NCBI RefSeq assembly: GCF_007754155.1
Contig: NZ_CP037423.1
Span: forward strand, 8,304,938 to 8,368,937
Source of the DNA: Stieleria neptunia
Lineage (GTDB): Bacteria; Planctomycetota; Planctomycetia; Pirellulales; Pirellulaceae
DNA: 64,000 bases
Direction: 5' to 3'
The notes below the pieces were generated by a model, which saw nothing but the letters and a program-made list of their open reading frames with translations, ran no database searches and had not been told where the DNA came from. A program made the position numbers and the translations under genes. Below, piece after piece: positions 21,164 to 29,763 of the stretch; position 1 is the stretch's first letter; the number at the start of each line of letters is the position of its first letter.

Positions 21164-22019
21164 TCAATTGGCCAACGGAGAGGATCGTGTGTCGAATCTG
21201 GAGCAGGCGATCGACCAGGCCCTCGAATCGGTCCAGGGGCACCATGTTGGCACCGTCACTCGGGGAGGAATCTGGATCCGGATGGGTCTCGAAAAAGATC
21301 GCGTCGATACCGATTGCTACGGCCGCGCGGGCTAATGGTTCGACCATTTCCCGGTTTCCCCCCGTGGATCCTTGCCCCGACCCGGGCCGCTGCACGCTGT
21401 GGGTTGCATCGAACACGACCGGCACGCCGAGTGAGCGCATGATCGGCAGGGCTTGCATGTCGTTGACCAGCCTGCCGTAGCCGAAAAAGGTCCCCCGTTC
21501 GCATAGCATCACGCCCCCATCACCCGCGGCGCGGGCTTTGTCGACCACGTATCGCATGTCTTCGGGCGCCATGAATTGCCCTTTTTTGACGTTCAGCGGG
21601 CGACCTGTCTCCGCCGCGGCAACGATCAAATCCGTCTGGCGGGCCAAAAACGCAGGGATTTGAAGCAGGTCACAGACTTCGGCGACCGCCTTGGCCTGGC
21701 CGGGTAAGTGGATGTCGGTCGTGACCGGCAACCCGGTTCGGCGAGCGATCCGATCGAGCATCGTCAGCCCCTGCTCCATGCCGGGCCCACGAATCGCCGC
21801 GGCACTGGTTCGATTGGCTTTGTCAAACGAGGCCTTGAAGACGACGTTGACATCCTCTCGCGCGTTGATTCGGGTCAACACGTCGCCGATCTGCGTCGAA
21901 ATCTCGTCGGATTGCAACACACACGGACCGGCGATCAACAACAACGGTTGCCCGTCGCCACACCGATACGGGCCGACGGAAACGGTTCGAACGCCGCTGG
22001 AATTCTCTGAATTGCTCAT
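21141..22019 (-). CDS. kdsA: 3-deoxy-8-phosphooctulonate synthase
   Basis: Condenses phosphoenolpyruvate with arabinose 5-phosphate to give KDO 8-phosphate, the precursor of the KDO sugar of lipopolysaccharide; cytoplasmic. From the ATG at 22019 (MSNSENSS) it is 292 residues, close to the usual 280-285; an ATG at 22055 is an alternative. Family motifs are present: [68 protein letters not shown] and the C-terminal [14 protein letters not shown]. The neighbours are an acyltransferase and a glycosyltransferase on the same strand, consistent with an outer-membrane lipid cluster; the lipoprotein gene downstream overlaps it. Confidence 0.95.
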   Translation of the reverse strand: MSNSENSSGVRTVSVGPYRCGDGQPLLLIAGPCVLQSDEISTQIGDVLTRINAREDVNVVFKASFDKANRTSAAAIRGPGMEQGLTMLDRIARRTGLPVTTDIHLPGQAKAVAEVCDLLQIPAFLARQTDLIVAAAETGRPLNVKKGQFMAPEDMRYVVDKARAAGDGGVMLCERGTFFGYGRLVNDMQALPIMRSLGVPVVFDATHSVQRPGSGQGSTGGNREMVEPLARAAVAIGIDAIFFETHPDPDSSPSDGANMVPLDRFEGLVDRLLQIRHTILSVGQLNGTDQAP

Positions 22020-22086
22020 ACCCGTGAGTTTGGGCGATTCGCTGAGTTCTGGCAATCGCAGTGCGAGAGGCCCTCGCGGAGAACAG

Positions 22087-22144
22087 GTGGGAGAGGCTTC
22101 CAGGCTCGTCGATGCGGAAATGACAGGCTGGAAGCCTATCCCAC
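22087..22144. repeat. Family D palindrome two bases after the plsC-like stop
   Basis: Right arm 22122-22144 is identical to the right arm of the 19300-19356 element; the left arm is slightly diverged (GTGGGAGAGGCTTCCAGGCT). It begins two bases past the acyltransferase stop codon and lies between that gene and kdsA. Confidence 0.8.
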
Positions 22145-22146
22145 AC

Positions 22147-22752
22147 TCACAGATCCTTCAGTCGTTGAACGGCTTCTTTGGCACGCTTCAAAAACGCGTT
22201 TTTCGGCTCGCCGGCCTCCAGGAAAATCGGCGCCCCGATCGTGATACAACTCAACAGCGGCACCGGCAACACTTCGCCCCGCGGCAAGATCCGATTCACG
22301 TTGTCGATGTAAACCGGCACCAGCTCCAAATCCGGACGTTTTTTGCCCATGTAATACAGCCCGCTTTTGAATTCACCCATCTCGTCGCCGGCACTGCGTC
22401 CGCCTTCGGGAAAGACGATCAGCGAGTAGATGTCGCCCATTTCTTCCAGCATGATGTCGATCGGGCTGCGGTGCACCTTGATCTCCTTGCGATCGATCAA
22501 CAGCGCATTGAAACTGGCCGCCATGTGCGGCTTGACCCAACCGGAACTCCAATAGTCCTTGGCAGCCACGGGACGGGTGACCGCGCGGATTTCTTTGGGC
22601 AGCGCAGACCACAACACCACCGCATCCAGATGGCTGGTGTGATTGGCAAAATAAATGCGTTGACAGGTGTCGGGCTGACAATCCACCCAGCGCACGGTGA
22701 AGCCGCTAAACAGCTTCGCCAGCAGAACGATGACATGACTAGTGAGGGTCAT
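22147..22752 (-). CDS. PlsC-like 1-acyl-glycerol-phosphate acyltransferase
   Basis: A 201-residue acyltransferase of the PlsC/AGPAT family, which transfers an acyl chain to lysophosphatidate or a related lipid at the membrane. The catalytic HX4D motif is NHTSHLD (His38, Asp43), the glycerol-phosphate motif is FPEGGRS (residues 114-120), and [16 protein letters not shown] fits block IV. The N-terminus is hydrophobic ([14 protein letters not shown]). It lies between the glycosyltransferase and kdsA genes on the same strand, so the acceptor could be a membrane or lipid A-type lipid; the exact substrate is not shown by the sequence. Confidence 0.88.
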   Translation of the reverse strand: MTLTSHVIVLLAKLFSGFTVRWVDCQPDTCQRIYFANHTSHLDAVVLWSALPKEIRAVTRPVAAKDYWSSGWVKPHMAASFNALLIDRKEIKVHRSPIDIMLEEMGDIYSLIVFPEGGRSAGDEMGEFKSGLYYMGKKRPDLELVPVYIDNVNRILPRGEVLPVPLLSCITIGAPIFLEAGEPKNAFLKRAKEAVQRLKDL

Positions 22753-22856
22753 GCCCCAAGTCTAATCATCGATTGCGGCGAGAATAAGTGGTCGCGAACG
22801 TGTGCCGAACCACGGGACACGCTGATCGGGGAACCTCGATTCCATCAACGCGCCCG

Positions 22857-23993
22857 CTACGCCGGCGCCTGTTCGGCAACCGCACCCTGCGAGGCACCAG
22901 CCCGGTGATAAAGCGAGGTGGCCAAGTTCTGATAGCCCGCCACCATCGACTCGAGCGATCCGCTGCGGAGCACCAATTCACGTCCCGCTTTCCCCATCCG
23001 ATGCCGCAGCGCCGGGTCAGCGAGCAACTGCTCGATCGCTCCAGCCATGGCGTCGAGATCTTGGGACGCAAACAGACGGCCGGTGCGATCGTCGATGACG
23101 GTCTCGCCGACCGAACCCACGTCGCTGGCCACGACCGGCACTTCACAGGCAAACGCTTCCAGGATGGAAACCGGTGAGGCTTCGTTGAGCGAACATAACG
23201 TGAAGACATCCAAGGCCGAAAGCAGCCGCGGCGTGTCGTGACGTGTCCCCAGCAGATGAATTCGATCCGTCACGCCCAGCTCTCCGGCCATCCGTTCGAT
23301 GGCACCACGCTCGGGACCGTCGCCGACGACCACCCAATGCAGATTTGGATGACGATCGCGCAGTTGTGCCGCGGCCCGAACCAGCAGCGAATGATTCTTT
23401 TCGCTGCGAAGTGCCGCCACGATTCCCACCAGCTGCGATTCCGGACCGAGCTGCAATTCCTCACGCACCTCGCGGCGATGCGTTTCATTGGGCTCAAACC
23501 GTTCACAATCCACCCCGTTGCGAATCACGTGGACCTTTGCCTTCGGAAAGCCTTCGAACTGGTGCAGAAACTCGCCGTGCGAGTCGGCCACCGCGATGAA
23601 GGCATCGGTCAACGGCGTCAAAAATCGATTCAAACGTCCCACGCCATCCGGCCATCCGGTGCTGTGCAGTGCCGATGCAATCACCGGCACGCCGGCCAGG
23701 AAAGCGGCCAGCCGGCCCCAGAACATTTTGTCGCCCGCACCGACGGTGACCACCACATCGGTTTCACGCCGCCGCATCAAGCGGGCCAACCTGAACAGCA
23801 CCGCGACGTCCCACTTGCCGCCGATCAAATGGCTGTGCACGGGAAACTCGTCGGCGATCGCCTCCCCCAGCGGTCCCGGCTGCTTCAAACAAATCACTTC
23901 GGGACAGACCACGCTGGGGTCCATCCGCCGCAGCAGGTTGACCAACAACGTCTCGGCACCGCCGACCGGCATGCTGGTGATCACAAACTGCAT
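22857..23993 (-). CDS. Glycosyltransferase, GT4-like (GT-B fold)
   Basis: A 378-residue retaining-type glycosyltransferase. The start at 23993 gives MQFVITSMPVGGAETLLVNL, the classic N-terminal Rossmann strand with GGAE. The frame runs another 67 codons upstream, but those codons translate the family B palindrome and are not part of the protein. The C-terminal domain has RSEKNHSLLVRAA, VVGDGPERGAIERMA and the E-x7-E-like region SPVSILEAFACEVPVVASDV. It probably adds a sugar to a lipid or polysaccharide of the envelope. It is the first gene of the minus-strand run glycosyltransferase, acyltransferase, kdsA, lipoprotein; 104 bases separate it from the acyltransferase. Confidence 0.88.
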   Translation of the reverse strand: MQFVITSMPVGGAETLLVNLLRRMDPSVVCPEVICLKQPGPLGEAIADEFPVHSHLIGGKWDVAVLFRLARLMRRRETDVVVTVGAGDKMFWGRLAAFLAGVPVIASALHSTGWPDGVGRLNRFLTPLTDAFIAVADSHGEFLHQFEGFPKAKVHVIRNGVDCERFEPNETHRREVREELQLGPESQLVGIVAALRSEKNHSLLVRAAAQLRDRHPNLHWVVVGDGPERGAIERMAGELGVTDRIHLLGTRHDTPRLLSALDVFTLCSLNEASPVSILEAFACEVPVVASDVGSVGETVIDDRTGRLFASQDLDAMAGAIEQLLADPALRHRMGKAGRELVLRSGSLESMVAGYQNLATSLYHRAGASQGAVAEQAPA

Positions 23994-24041
23994 CCGCAAC
24001 GGCAACGCGGTGAAGCATTTTTCTCCTGTGTGTCTTAAGGT

Positions 24042-24115
24042 GTTAGCGGCAGGGCGCGAGCCCTCCGGTTCTTCCTCTTTGCCAAAACACCGGAGGGCTC
24101 GCGCCCTACCGCTAA
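24042..24115. repeat. Dispersed palindromic element family B, copy 1
   Basis: Inverted repeat with about 26-base arms: left GTTAGCGGCAGGGCGCGAGC continuing CCTCCGGT, right ACCGGAGGGCTCGCGCCCTA continuing CCGCTAA, with a loop of about 20 bases. Copies lie at 47015-47089 and, split in two, at 27940-28144. It lies 49 bases upstream of the glycosyltransferase start. Confidence 0.9.
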
Positions 24116-24246
24116 AAAATGCGACACCGCGTTGCCGCAACGGACGGTGGGGTTGGTGTGGCGACAGATTGCGCCACCAGCGACGAGCAAACATCGGGTC
24201 AGTCTTTTGCTGAAATGGGGAACGGAGATCGTGCTAGTTTGATGTC

Positions 24247-24288
24247 ACCCTCCTGGTAGGAGGGTCGAGCGAAGCGAGGGGAGGTCGA
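24247..24288. repeat. Family A element, copy 2
   Basis: ACCCTCCTGGTAGGAGGGTC followed by GAGCGAAGCGAGGGGAGGTC. It matches 31324-31363 except for one base in the hairpin loop. Both copies are followed within 80-170 bases by a GAGTGTGAC/GAGAGTGAC sequence that may be the other end of a longer element. Confidence 0.85.
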
Positions 24289-24612
24289 ACGGTCGTCGCT
24301 GAGCGATTGCGAGCCACATAGCCCCTCCCCGCGTCGTCGTAAACTCCTCCGCGACCCTCCCAAAGGGAGTGTGACTTCAAGTCTCAACGGATGAACACCT
24401 TTAAGGGTTTACCTCACGGACTTTCATGCCGCGCTGGAATCCCGACGCGTCGCAAAACCGCCCGGATTCGGCCCCCCGATTCACGCGAACTTTAACGGTT
24501 CTGTGGATTTCAGGCCGAAAAACCAGGTTTTCGCGATGGTTGGACTTTCAACAAAATCTGTCGTTTTGTTAAAGCCGTGGTGCATTTTCTTTTCCGCACA
24601 GGCTTTCCGATC

Positions 24613-25551
24613 ATGCGACGAAACAATCCAAGACGTTCAGCGCCAGCCGCAACGACCGCTTTGACACATGTTCTGCTGTCCGCAGCGACATTGCTGGTCC
24701 TCGCCGGCTGCCGCAACACGACCAGTACGCCGGTCTCGCCGCTGGGAGGCTCCTCGATGCTCTCACCGCTATCGCCGGTTCAAGGCACCGCGACGCTGTC
24801 TCCGATCCAGCCGACATCGGGCTTCGGCACCTTCGGAGCGCCCACTCGCGTGCCGCCTCCGCCGACCGGATCCTACCGCTCGCCGGGAAACTACAACGCG
24901 CCCTCCAACTACGGTGCCCCGACGGGTAACTATGCCCCCAGCGGATCCGCATCCAGCGGTTCATCACCGTCGGGGGCCAGTCTGGGTTCCAACGGGATGA
25001 CGCGTGGACTGACCGATCTGAATGCACCCGCTGCCTACAACGGCGGCGCGGGATTCGACAGCGGCGTCCGTCAAACCGGTTGGGTGGGCGAGTCCTCGCG
25101 GGGCAATGCCGGTTTCGGCAGCGGAGTCGATCCACGACTTTCGCCCGCCAACCAGCCGACACCGGCAACCGATCCGGCGGCCAGCCCTCGTGCGGGAGGG
25201 ATGCAGGTGATCGACCTGACGCATGCCCCTTACCCCCCCGGCTATGTTCCTCCGCAAAACCGCCCCGGTGCCGGAATGTTTCCCGCGTCGGCACCCTATC
25301 CGCAAGCCGCCCCGCAATCGCCGAGCACTCCATTCCAGAATAGCCAGCCGACTTATGGCCAGCCGACCAACTCGACCTTCGTCCGATCGGCCAGCGGCTT
25401 TCCAGACGCATCCGGTTGGGGCGACAACTCGAACGTGCAAACCGCCGGCCGGCCCAACAGCGCCTCGCTGCCTTCGACCGAACCGTTCGCAGACGTCGAC
25501 AACGGCGGAAGCGAAGACCTGCAGTGGCGACGTCCCTCGCCGCGGTTCTAA
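24613..25551 (+). CDS. Pro/Ser/Gly-rich lipoprotein
   Basis: A 312-residue predicted lipoprotein starting MRRNNPRRSAPAATTALTHV at 24613; the lipobox is LAGC (Cys at about 35). The mature part is low in complexity, rich in Pro, Ser, Gly, Asn and Tyr (YRSPGNYNAPSNYGAPTGNY), with no recognisable domain, and looks like a disordered envelope or surface protein. A few residues of upstream frame exist but do not improve the signal peptide. Its TAA stop overlaps the TAG of the convergent PEP-CTERM gene by a few bases (25548-25551). Confidence 0.7.
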   Translation: MRRNNPRRSAPAATTALTHVLLSAATLLVLAGCRNTTSTPVSPLGGSSMLSPLSPVQGTATLSPIQPTSGFGTFGAPTRVPPPPTGSYRSPGNYNAPSNYGAPTGNYAPSGSASSGSSPSGASLGSNGMTRGLTDLNAPAAYNGGAGFDSGVRQTGWVGESSRGNAGFGSGVDPRLSPANQPTPATDPAASPRAGGMQVIDLTHAPYPPGYVPPQNRPGAGMFPASAPYPQAAPQSPSTPFQNSQPTYGQPTNSTFVRSASGFPDASGWGDNSNVQTAGRPNSASLPSTEPFADVDNGGSEDLQWRRPSPRF

Positions 25552-26228
25552 CGACGTCTGCGGATCGCGACGGCCGCACCGACCAACATCAACAACCCGG
25601 CCGAACTCGGCTCCGGGATCGCGCTGACCAAGTTGACCGTCAACGAGTAACCGGTCAGCGCATCGGTCTGCTGGATGTAGATGGTGTAGTCGCCGCTGGG
25701 CAACGGGGTGGTGTACCCGGCGCCGACGACATTGGCCGCGCGCGGCAGGAGATCCCGACCCACGTCCGGATTGGTCGGCCCTCCACCGCCAAACACAGTG
25801 CCACCGATAAAGGCATCTGCGGGGAAGGCCGGATTCGCATTGTTGATCTCGTCCAGTTCGAAACTGCCATACGGGAACGAGTCGGAGTCGTCGATGGCCA
25901 GGAAGGCCGCGTTGTCTTGGTTCGGGCTGCTATCGCGATAGTCGGTGAGAATCAGCGAATCCCAGACGGCACCGTTGGGCACCACGAAACTAAACACATC
26001 GGTGTTGGCCGGGAATCCGCGGGCATTGGCAACCTCGCCGATCACCGTGTTTTCGCCGATCGTGAAATTCAGAACGGTCGGGGTCTGATTTTCATTCGAA
26101 AGCTCACCGTGGATCGCTTCGTCATGAACGATCGCTGCATTGGACGGTCGCGAGTCGACGACGTGGAAGCCGAGCGACAGGGCGGCCGCGAAGAGGACGG
26201 TCAAAGGCCGACGGAGGCAAAAAAACAT
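25548..26228 (-). CDS. PEP-CTERM sorting-domain protein
   Basis: About 226 residues from the ATG at 26228 (MFFCLRRPLTVLFAAALSLG); an ATG at 26264 would add 12 residues. A signal peptide is followed by a beta-rich extracellular region (VFSFVVPNGAVWDSLILTDY, DYTIYIQQTDALTGYSLTV) resembling planctomycete PPC-type or exported sandwich domains. The C-terminus is a clear PEP-CTERM signal: IPEPSSAGLLMLVGAAVAIR plus Arg residues, the tripartite Pro-Glu-Pro, membrane helix and basic tail recognised by exosortase. No exosortase gene lies in the window. Function of the mature domain unknown. Confidence 0.8.
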   Translation of the reverse strand: MFFCLRRPLTVLFAAALSLGFHVVDSRPSNAAIVHDEAIHGELSNENQTPTVLNFTIGENTVIGEVANARGFPANTDVFSFVVPNGAVWDSLILTDYRDSSPNQDNAAFLAIDDSDSFPYGSFELDEINNANPAFPADAFIGGTVFGGGGPTNPDVGRDLLPRAANVVGAGYTTPLPSGDYTIYIQQTDALTGYSLTVNLVSAIPEPSSAGLLMLVGAAVAIRRRR

Positions 26229-26387
26229 TTCGGGATCCAAGTGACGAGGCCGGAAGAATCGCATCAGGATACTTGTCACAATTTCGGCGATCCAGGATTG
26301 GAGTGCCGAAATCCTTGAGATCCGCTGTTTCAGCCGACTCCATCCCCCTGTTCGGGGCGGGCGTAGCGTAAACTTAAAGCTGGGTAC

Positions 26388-26467
26388 AGCGGAAAAGGGG
26401 TCAGGTACCAAAAATGCGAAGCACCCTGCGGGCCATTTGGTTTTTGGTACCTGACCCCTTTTCCGCT
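26388..26467. repeat. 27-bp perfect inverted repeat (family J)
   Basis: Left arm 26388-26414 (AGCGGAAAAGGGGTCAGGTA continuing CCAAAAA) and right arm 26441-26467 are perfectly complementary; the loop is 26 bases. The core AAAAGGGGTCAGGTACC also occurs in part at 8581-8684. It lies 39 bases after the stop of the methyltransferase gene and upstream of the PEP-CTERM gene, so it could stop transcription between them. The sequence resembles REP-type elements mobilised by RAYT transposases; that is inference. Confidence 0.9.
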
Positions 26468-26506
26468 CGACAAACGCAGGCTCGAAAATTGAAAGCTGAC
26501 AAAGCA

Positions 26507-27853
26507 CTAGCGTTCGGCGGTCACGATCAGCCCTTCGACCGCGCGGCCCCGTTCCATGCGTAGCGTGCCGGTTTCGATTCGGACGACTGACAACCCGGCA
26601 TCGTCAAGCGTTTTTCGTACGAACGATTCGGCGTGCCGATAGCGTCCGTTAGGCTGAAGCCGGTAGCGCCCGGCGGCGGACTCGCCCTGTGCCTCAAGAC
26701 TTTCGGTCGAAGAGTCATCCGGATCCAATCGTTCGACCGTAAAGATCAATTTCCCATTCGGTTTCAGGCACCTGAAGAATCCCGTCATCACCTCGTTGAG
26801 CGCTCCGAAGTAACACAGCGTGTCACCGGAGACGATCAAATCAAAGGGGCCGGCGCCGGACATCAGAAACTGCGTCAGTTCGCGCTCGTATAACTCGTCA
26901 TACCCGTTCCGCTTCTTGGCTTCTTGCAGCATGTCGTCGGACAGGTCCACGCCGACCAGATGCCGGGCCAACGGTCGCAACACTCCGGCACACAAACCGG
27001 TTCCACATCCGGCATCCAGCGCTTCGAGGTCACCGCCATCGATCCCGATCGATTGGATCGCCTCGGCCACCAACTCCGGCACCTTGTACTGGATGCGTTG
27101 CAGTTGTTTCTCGTAGGACTTGGCGAAATTTTCATCGAAGGTATCGCGCACGTAGTCATCGTCGCAACGACTCGGCGCCCCCTCACCGGTGATCGACGCG
27201 ACCATGTGCCGGGCGACGGCGTTGTGGGGATCATGCTCCAACCACTCCCTCCACACCTCCAACGCTTCGTCATAACGGGTCACGTCGGAAAGCGCGCGGC
27301 CGAGATTCTCTCGCGCGCTGGCAAAATCCGGATCCAACTCGATCGCCCGTCGAAACCCCTCGATCGAATCGTTGTACTCGCCGGCATCCTGCAACACGTT
27401 GGCCAGGTTGTAGTGAACGACACTCTCGTCGGGAAACTGCTTTCCGAGTGATCGAAAATGATCGACCGCCGCGGTGGTTTCGCCGAGGTCGACCAGACAG
27501 TTTCCCAAGTTGTTTTGGGCTTCGAGAAAGTCCGGTTGGATCGTCACCGCATCGCGATACGCTTGCAGCGCTGCGTCGCGATCCATCAGGTTCTGGTAGG
27601 CCAGACCGAGGTTGTAGTGATAGATCGCCACATCCCCGCGGATCCCGATCGCATGTTGAAAGCACTCGGCGGCCTCGGCCAAATCGTGCTGCTGGGCGTA
27701 CACGATCCCCGAGAGATGCCAGACCTTGGCATTTTCGGGATCGGTTGCCCGCAGGCGATTGCAAATGCTTTCCGCCTCCGCGAAATCACCTTGCCCCAAG
27801 GACTCGATTGCCGACGCCAAAGACGGTTCCGATTCTGCCACAGCAAAACTCAC
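26507..27853 (-). CDS. TPR-repeat SAM-dependent methyltransferase
   Basis: A 448-residue cytoplasmic protein. Residues about 10-240 form six to seven TPRs (WHLSGIVYAQQHDLAEAAEC, YHYNLGLAYQNLMDRDAALQ), and residues about 250-445 a class I SAM methyltransferase with motif I ALDAGCGTGLCAGVL, an acidic residue after the second strand (VGVDLSDDML) and FDLIVSGDTLCYFG. The architecture matches proteins annotated as TPR methyltransferases (TehB/UbiE-like core). The TPRs probably select the partner protein. The start MSFAVAESEPSLASAIESLG at 27853 lies about 330 bases downstream (minus strand) of a repeat-filled gap. Confidence 0.88.
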   Translation of the reverse strand: MSFAVAESEPSLASAIESLGQGDFAEAESICNRLRATDPENAKVWHLSGIVYAQQHDLAEAAECFQHAIGIRGDVAIYHYNLGLAYQNLMDRDAALQAYRDAVTIQPDFLEAQNNLGNCLVDLGETTAAVDHFRSLGKQFPDESVVHYNLANVLQDAGEYNDSIEGFRRAIELDPDFASARENLGRALSDVTRYDEALEVWREWLEHDPHNAVARHMVASITGEGAPSRCDDDYVRDTFDENFAKSYEKQLQRIQYKVPELVAEAIQSIGIDGGDLEALDAGCGTGLCAGVLRPLARHLVGVDLSDDMLQEAKKRNGYDELYERELTQFLMSGAGPFDLIVSGDTLCYFGALNEVMTGFFRCLKPNGKLIFTVERLDPDDSSTESLEAQGESAAGRYRLQPNGRYRHAESFVRKTLDDAGLSVVRIETGTLRMERGRAVEGLIVTAER

Positions 27854-27939
27854 TTGACGGTGTAGTCGATCTGGCTCCAGAGGTCAGTGTAGCAAAGCTT
27901 TCGGCGACAGGGGGGCATCCCATACCAGGGTGTCATTGA

Positions 27940-28144
27940 TTAGCGGCAGGGCGCAAGCCCTCCGGTCGTTCAACGTATTTCCAAGCCGAAACCGGACGGC
28001 CCGCGACCTGTCGTTTTTGTGAGCCGCGCGCCGCGTAAGCGGCCGGGCATTCTGGCGCCCGCCCGAGGCCTTACGGCCAGCGGCTCACCATGGACTCAGC
28101 AGATCCCGATGATTCAACCGGACGGCTCGCGCCGTTCCGCTAAC
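27940..28144. repeat. Family C element nested inside a split family B palindrome
   Basis: Left half of family B at 27940-27967 (TAGCGGCAGGGCGCAAGCCC and TCCGGT), right half at 28117-28144 (ACCGGACGGCTCGCGCCGTT, CCGCTAAC). Between them is a family C copy (28020-28112) that matches 17906-17999. The arrangement looks like insertion of C, with 52 bases of flanking sequence, into the loop of B. It occupies most of the 331-base gap between the methyltransferase and glycosylphosphotransferase genes. Confidence 0.8.
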
Positions 28145-28184
28145 ATCTTCCGGCCGATAGAAATCCGCGTTGCTGACACCGCGG

Positions 28185-29696
28185 CTAATACGCGGTGTCC
28201 TGCTTCCACACCACCAGCACGGTCTTGAACAAGATCTTCAGATCCAGCCACATCGACCAGCGTCGGATGTATTGGTGGTCCCACTGAATCCGCTGCTCCA
28301 TCTTTTCAATCGTCTCGGTTTCGCCGCGGCAACCATTAACCTGCGCCAAACCGGTGATCCCTGGTTTCACTTTGTGCCGCAACATGTAGCCGCGAATCAG
28401 TCCGCGATATTGTTCGTTGTGGGCGGTCGCATGGGGCCGTGGTCCGACCAAGGACATCGTGCCTTCGATCACGTTGAACAGCTGCGGCAGCTCGTCCAGG
28501 CTGGTTTTGCGCAAGATGCCGCCCAGCGGGGTGATGCGTGGATCGCCCTTGGTCGCCTGTTTGACGACCGGGCCGTTGTCGCACGTTCGCATCGAGCGGA
28601 ACTTCCACACCAAGATTTCTTTTCCGTCCAGACCGTATCGTTTCTGGCGAAAGAAAACGGGGCCTTTGCTGGTCAGCTTGATTCCGATCGCGATCAACGT
28701 CATCGGAATGGCGGCGACCAGCAAGCCGGCCGTTGCGATCAGCACATCGGCGATACGCTTCAAGGCGCCATCGACGCCGAACAACGGGTTCTCGAACACG
28801 CTGACCGCGGGCAAACCGCCCATGTTGGTCCAGCGAGAATGAAGCAATTCGAACACGAAGAAATCGGGCACGATGTAGACCGAGACCGTCGAATCGCTGA
28901 GTTGGTCCAGCAGGTATCGGATGCGATCTTCGGCGCGCATCGGCAAGGTCACCATCACGGTGTCGATCTGACCGGCGCGACATTGATCGACCAATTCGCT
29001 CAGGTTTCCCGACAGGGTGGCCTGGTCTTGCGACTCATTGCCGCTGTCGCTGGTGCGATCGCGATCGCGATCGCGATCGCGATCGCGATCGCTCGCACCG
29101 AGTTTGTCTTTCATGTCCGAAACGGACAACGAGGGGCGGTCTTCGACACGATCGTCAAAGAATCCGACCAGGTTAAATCCGAGTGCGGGCTCGGCATCGA
29201 TGTTCTGAGCCGTTTGTCGACCGAGCGTGTTGAGTCCGGCGATCGCCACCCGACGCATCCCGTATCCCCGACGTTTGGCCGACTGTTGGACGATCCGCAA
29301 CAGCATTCTGCACAACGCGACGGTCATCGGAGCCAAGATCGCCCAGGTGAACATCACGCTGCGGGCAAACACCTCGCCGTAACGTGTCGCAAATCCGATC
29401 ACCGTCAGTGACATCACCGTCATCACCCACGTGATCATGATCGCCGTGATTTCATAGTCGGCATTGCCGCGGTCACGCGTCCGCGCCAGTCCGGTGACCT
29501 TGGACAGAATCAAGAAAATGATCACGGCCAGCAAGCCGAGCACTACCCCCGCATCATCCATCCAACCCCGCGCCACGATTTTGACCGCGTACAGCGAGCC
29601 CAAAATGGAAAACGCATCCAGGGTCGGTTGCAGCAAATCCAACGGGTGGCGTTCACCCGCAATGGACGAGTGTTTGTCGAAAGAACGGTCAGGCAT
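28185..29696 (-). CDS. Polyprenyl-phosphate glycosylphosphotransferase (exopolysaccharide initiation)
   Basis: A 503-residue membrane protein that transfers a sugar 1-phosphate to undecaprenyl phosphate, starting an extracellular polysaccharide. Four hydrophobic helices lie in residues about 25-135, a Rossmann-like CoA-binding-type domain at 145-290, a fifth helix at about 310-335 (VLIATAGLLVAAIPMTLIAI) and the C-terminal bacterial sugar transferase domain with GPVFFRQKRYGLDGK, VWKFRSM, DPRITPLGGILRKTSLDELP, QLFNVI and MSLVGPRPH. An Asp-Arg repeat (about residues 203-214) interrupts the cytoplasmic domain. It lies 67 bases downstream of nadC on the same strand; no other capsule genes are next to it. 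Confidence 0.92.
   Translation of the reverse strand: MPDRSFDKHSSIAGERHPLDLLQPTLDAFSILGSLYAVKIVARGWMDDAGVVLGLLAVIIFLILSKVTGLARTRDRGNADYEITAIMITWVMTVMSLTVIGFATRYGEVFARSVMFTWAILAPMTVALCRMLLRIVQQSAKRRGYGMRRVAIAGLNTLGRQTAQNIDAEPALGFNLVGFFDDRVEDRPSLSVSDMKDKLGASDRDRDRDRDRDRTSDSGNESQDQATLSGNLSELVDQCRAGQIDTVMVTLPMRAEDRIRYLLDQLSDSTVSVYIVPDFFVFELLHSRWTNMGGLPAVSVFENPLFGVDGALKRIADVLIATAGLLVAAIPMTLIAIGIKLTSKGPVFFRQKRYGLDGKEILVWKFRSMRTCDNGPVVKQATKGDPRITPLGGILRKTSLDELPQLFNVIEGTMSLVGPRPHATAHNEQYRGLIRGYMLRHKVKPGITGLAQVNGCRGETETIEKMEQRIQWDHQYIRRWSMWLDLKILFKTVLVVWKQDTAY
29055..29090 (-). repeat. Hexanucleotide (GCGATC)6 coding repeat
   Basis: Six perfect copies of GCGATC inside the glycosylphosphotransferase gene, read on the minus strand as alternating Asp-Arg codons. 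The unit length keeps the frame, so slippage would lengthen or shorten a charged Asp-Arg stretch without inactivating the gene. Confidence 0.95.
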
Positions 29697-29763
29697 GGGG
29701 AGCGCGGTCGGAAGCAGGGGCGGCGTACAGAAACGAGACCCGATCGGAGTCTCGTTTCGAAGC

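Larger units (their letters stand above)
23994..24612. other. 619-base intergenic region with repeats
   Basis: Divergent region between the glycosyltransferase and the lipoprotein gene. It holds the family B palindrome (24042-24115), a family A element (24247-24288) and a related CCTCCCAAAGGGAGTGTGAC end near 24355-24375. The remaining 200 bases before the lipoprotein gene hold no gene; the promoter should be there. Confidence 0.6.

Noticed and set aside
23994..24194. 67-codon N-terminal extension of the glycosyltransferase
   Set aside because: The extension translates the family B palindrome, and the conserved GT-B first strand begins at the ATG at 23993.
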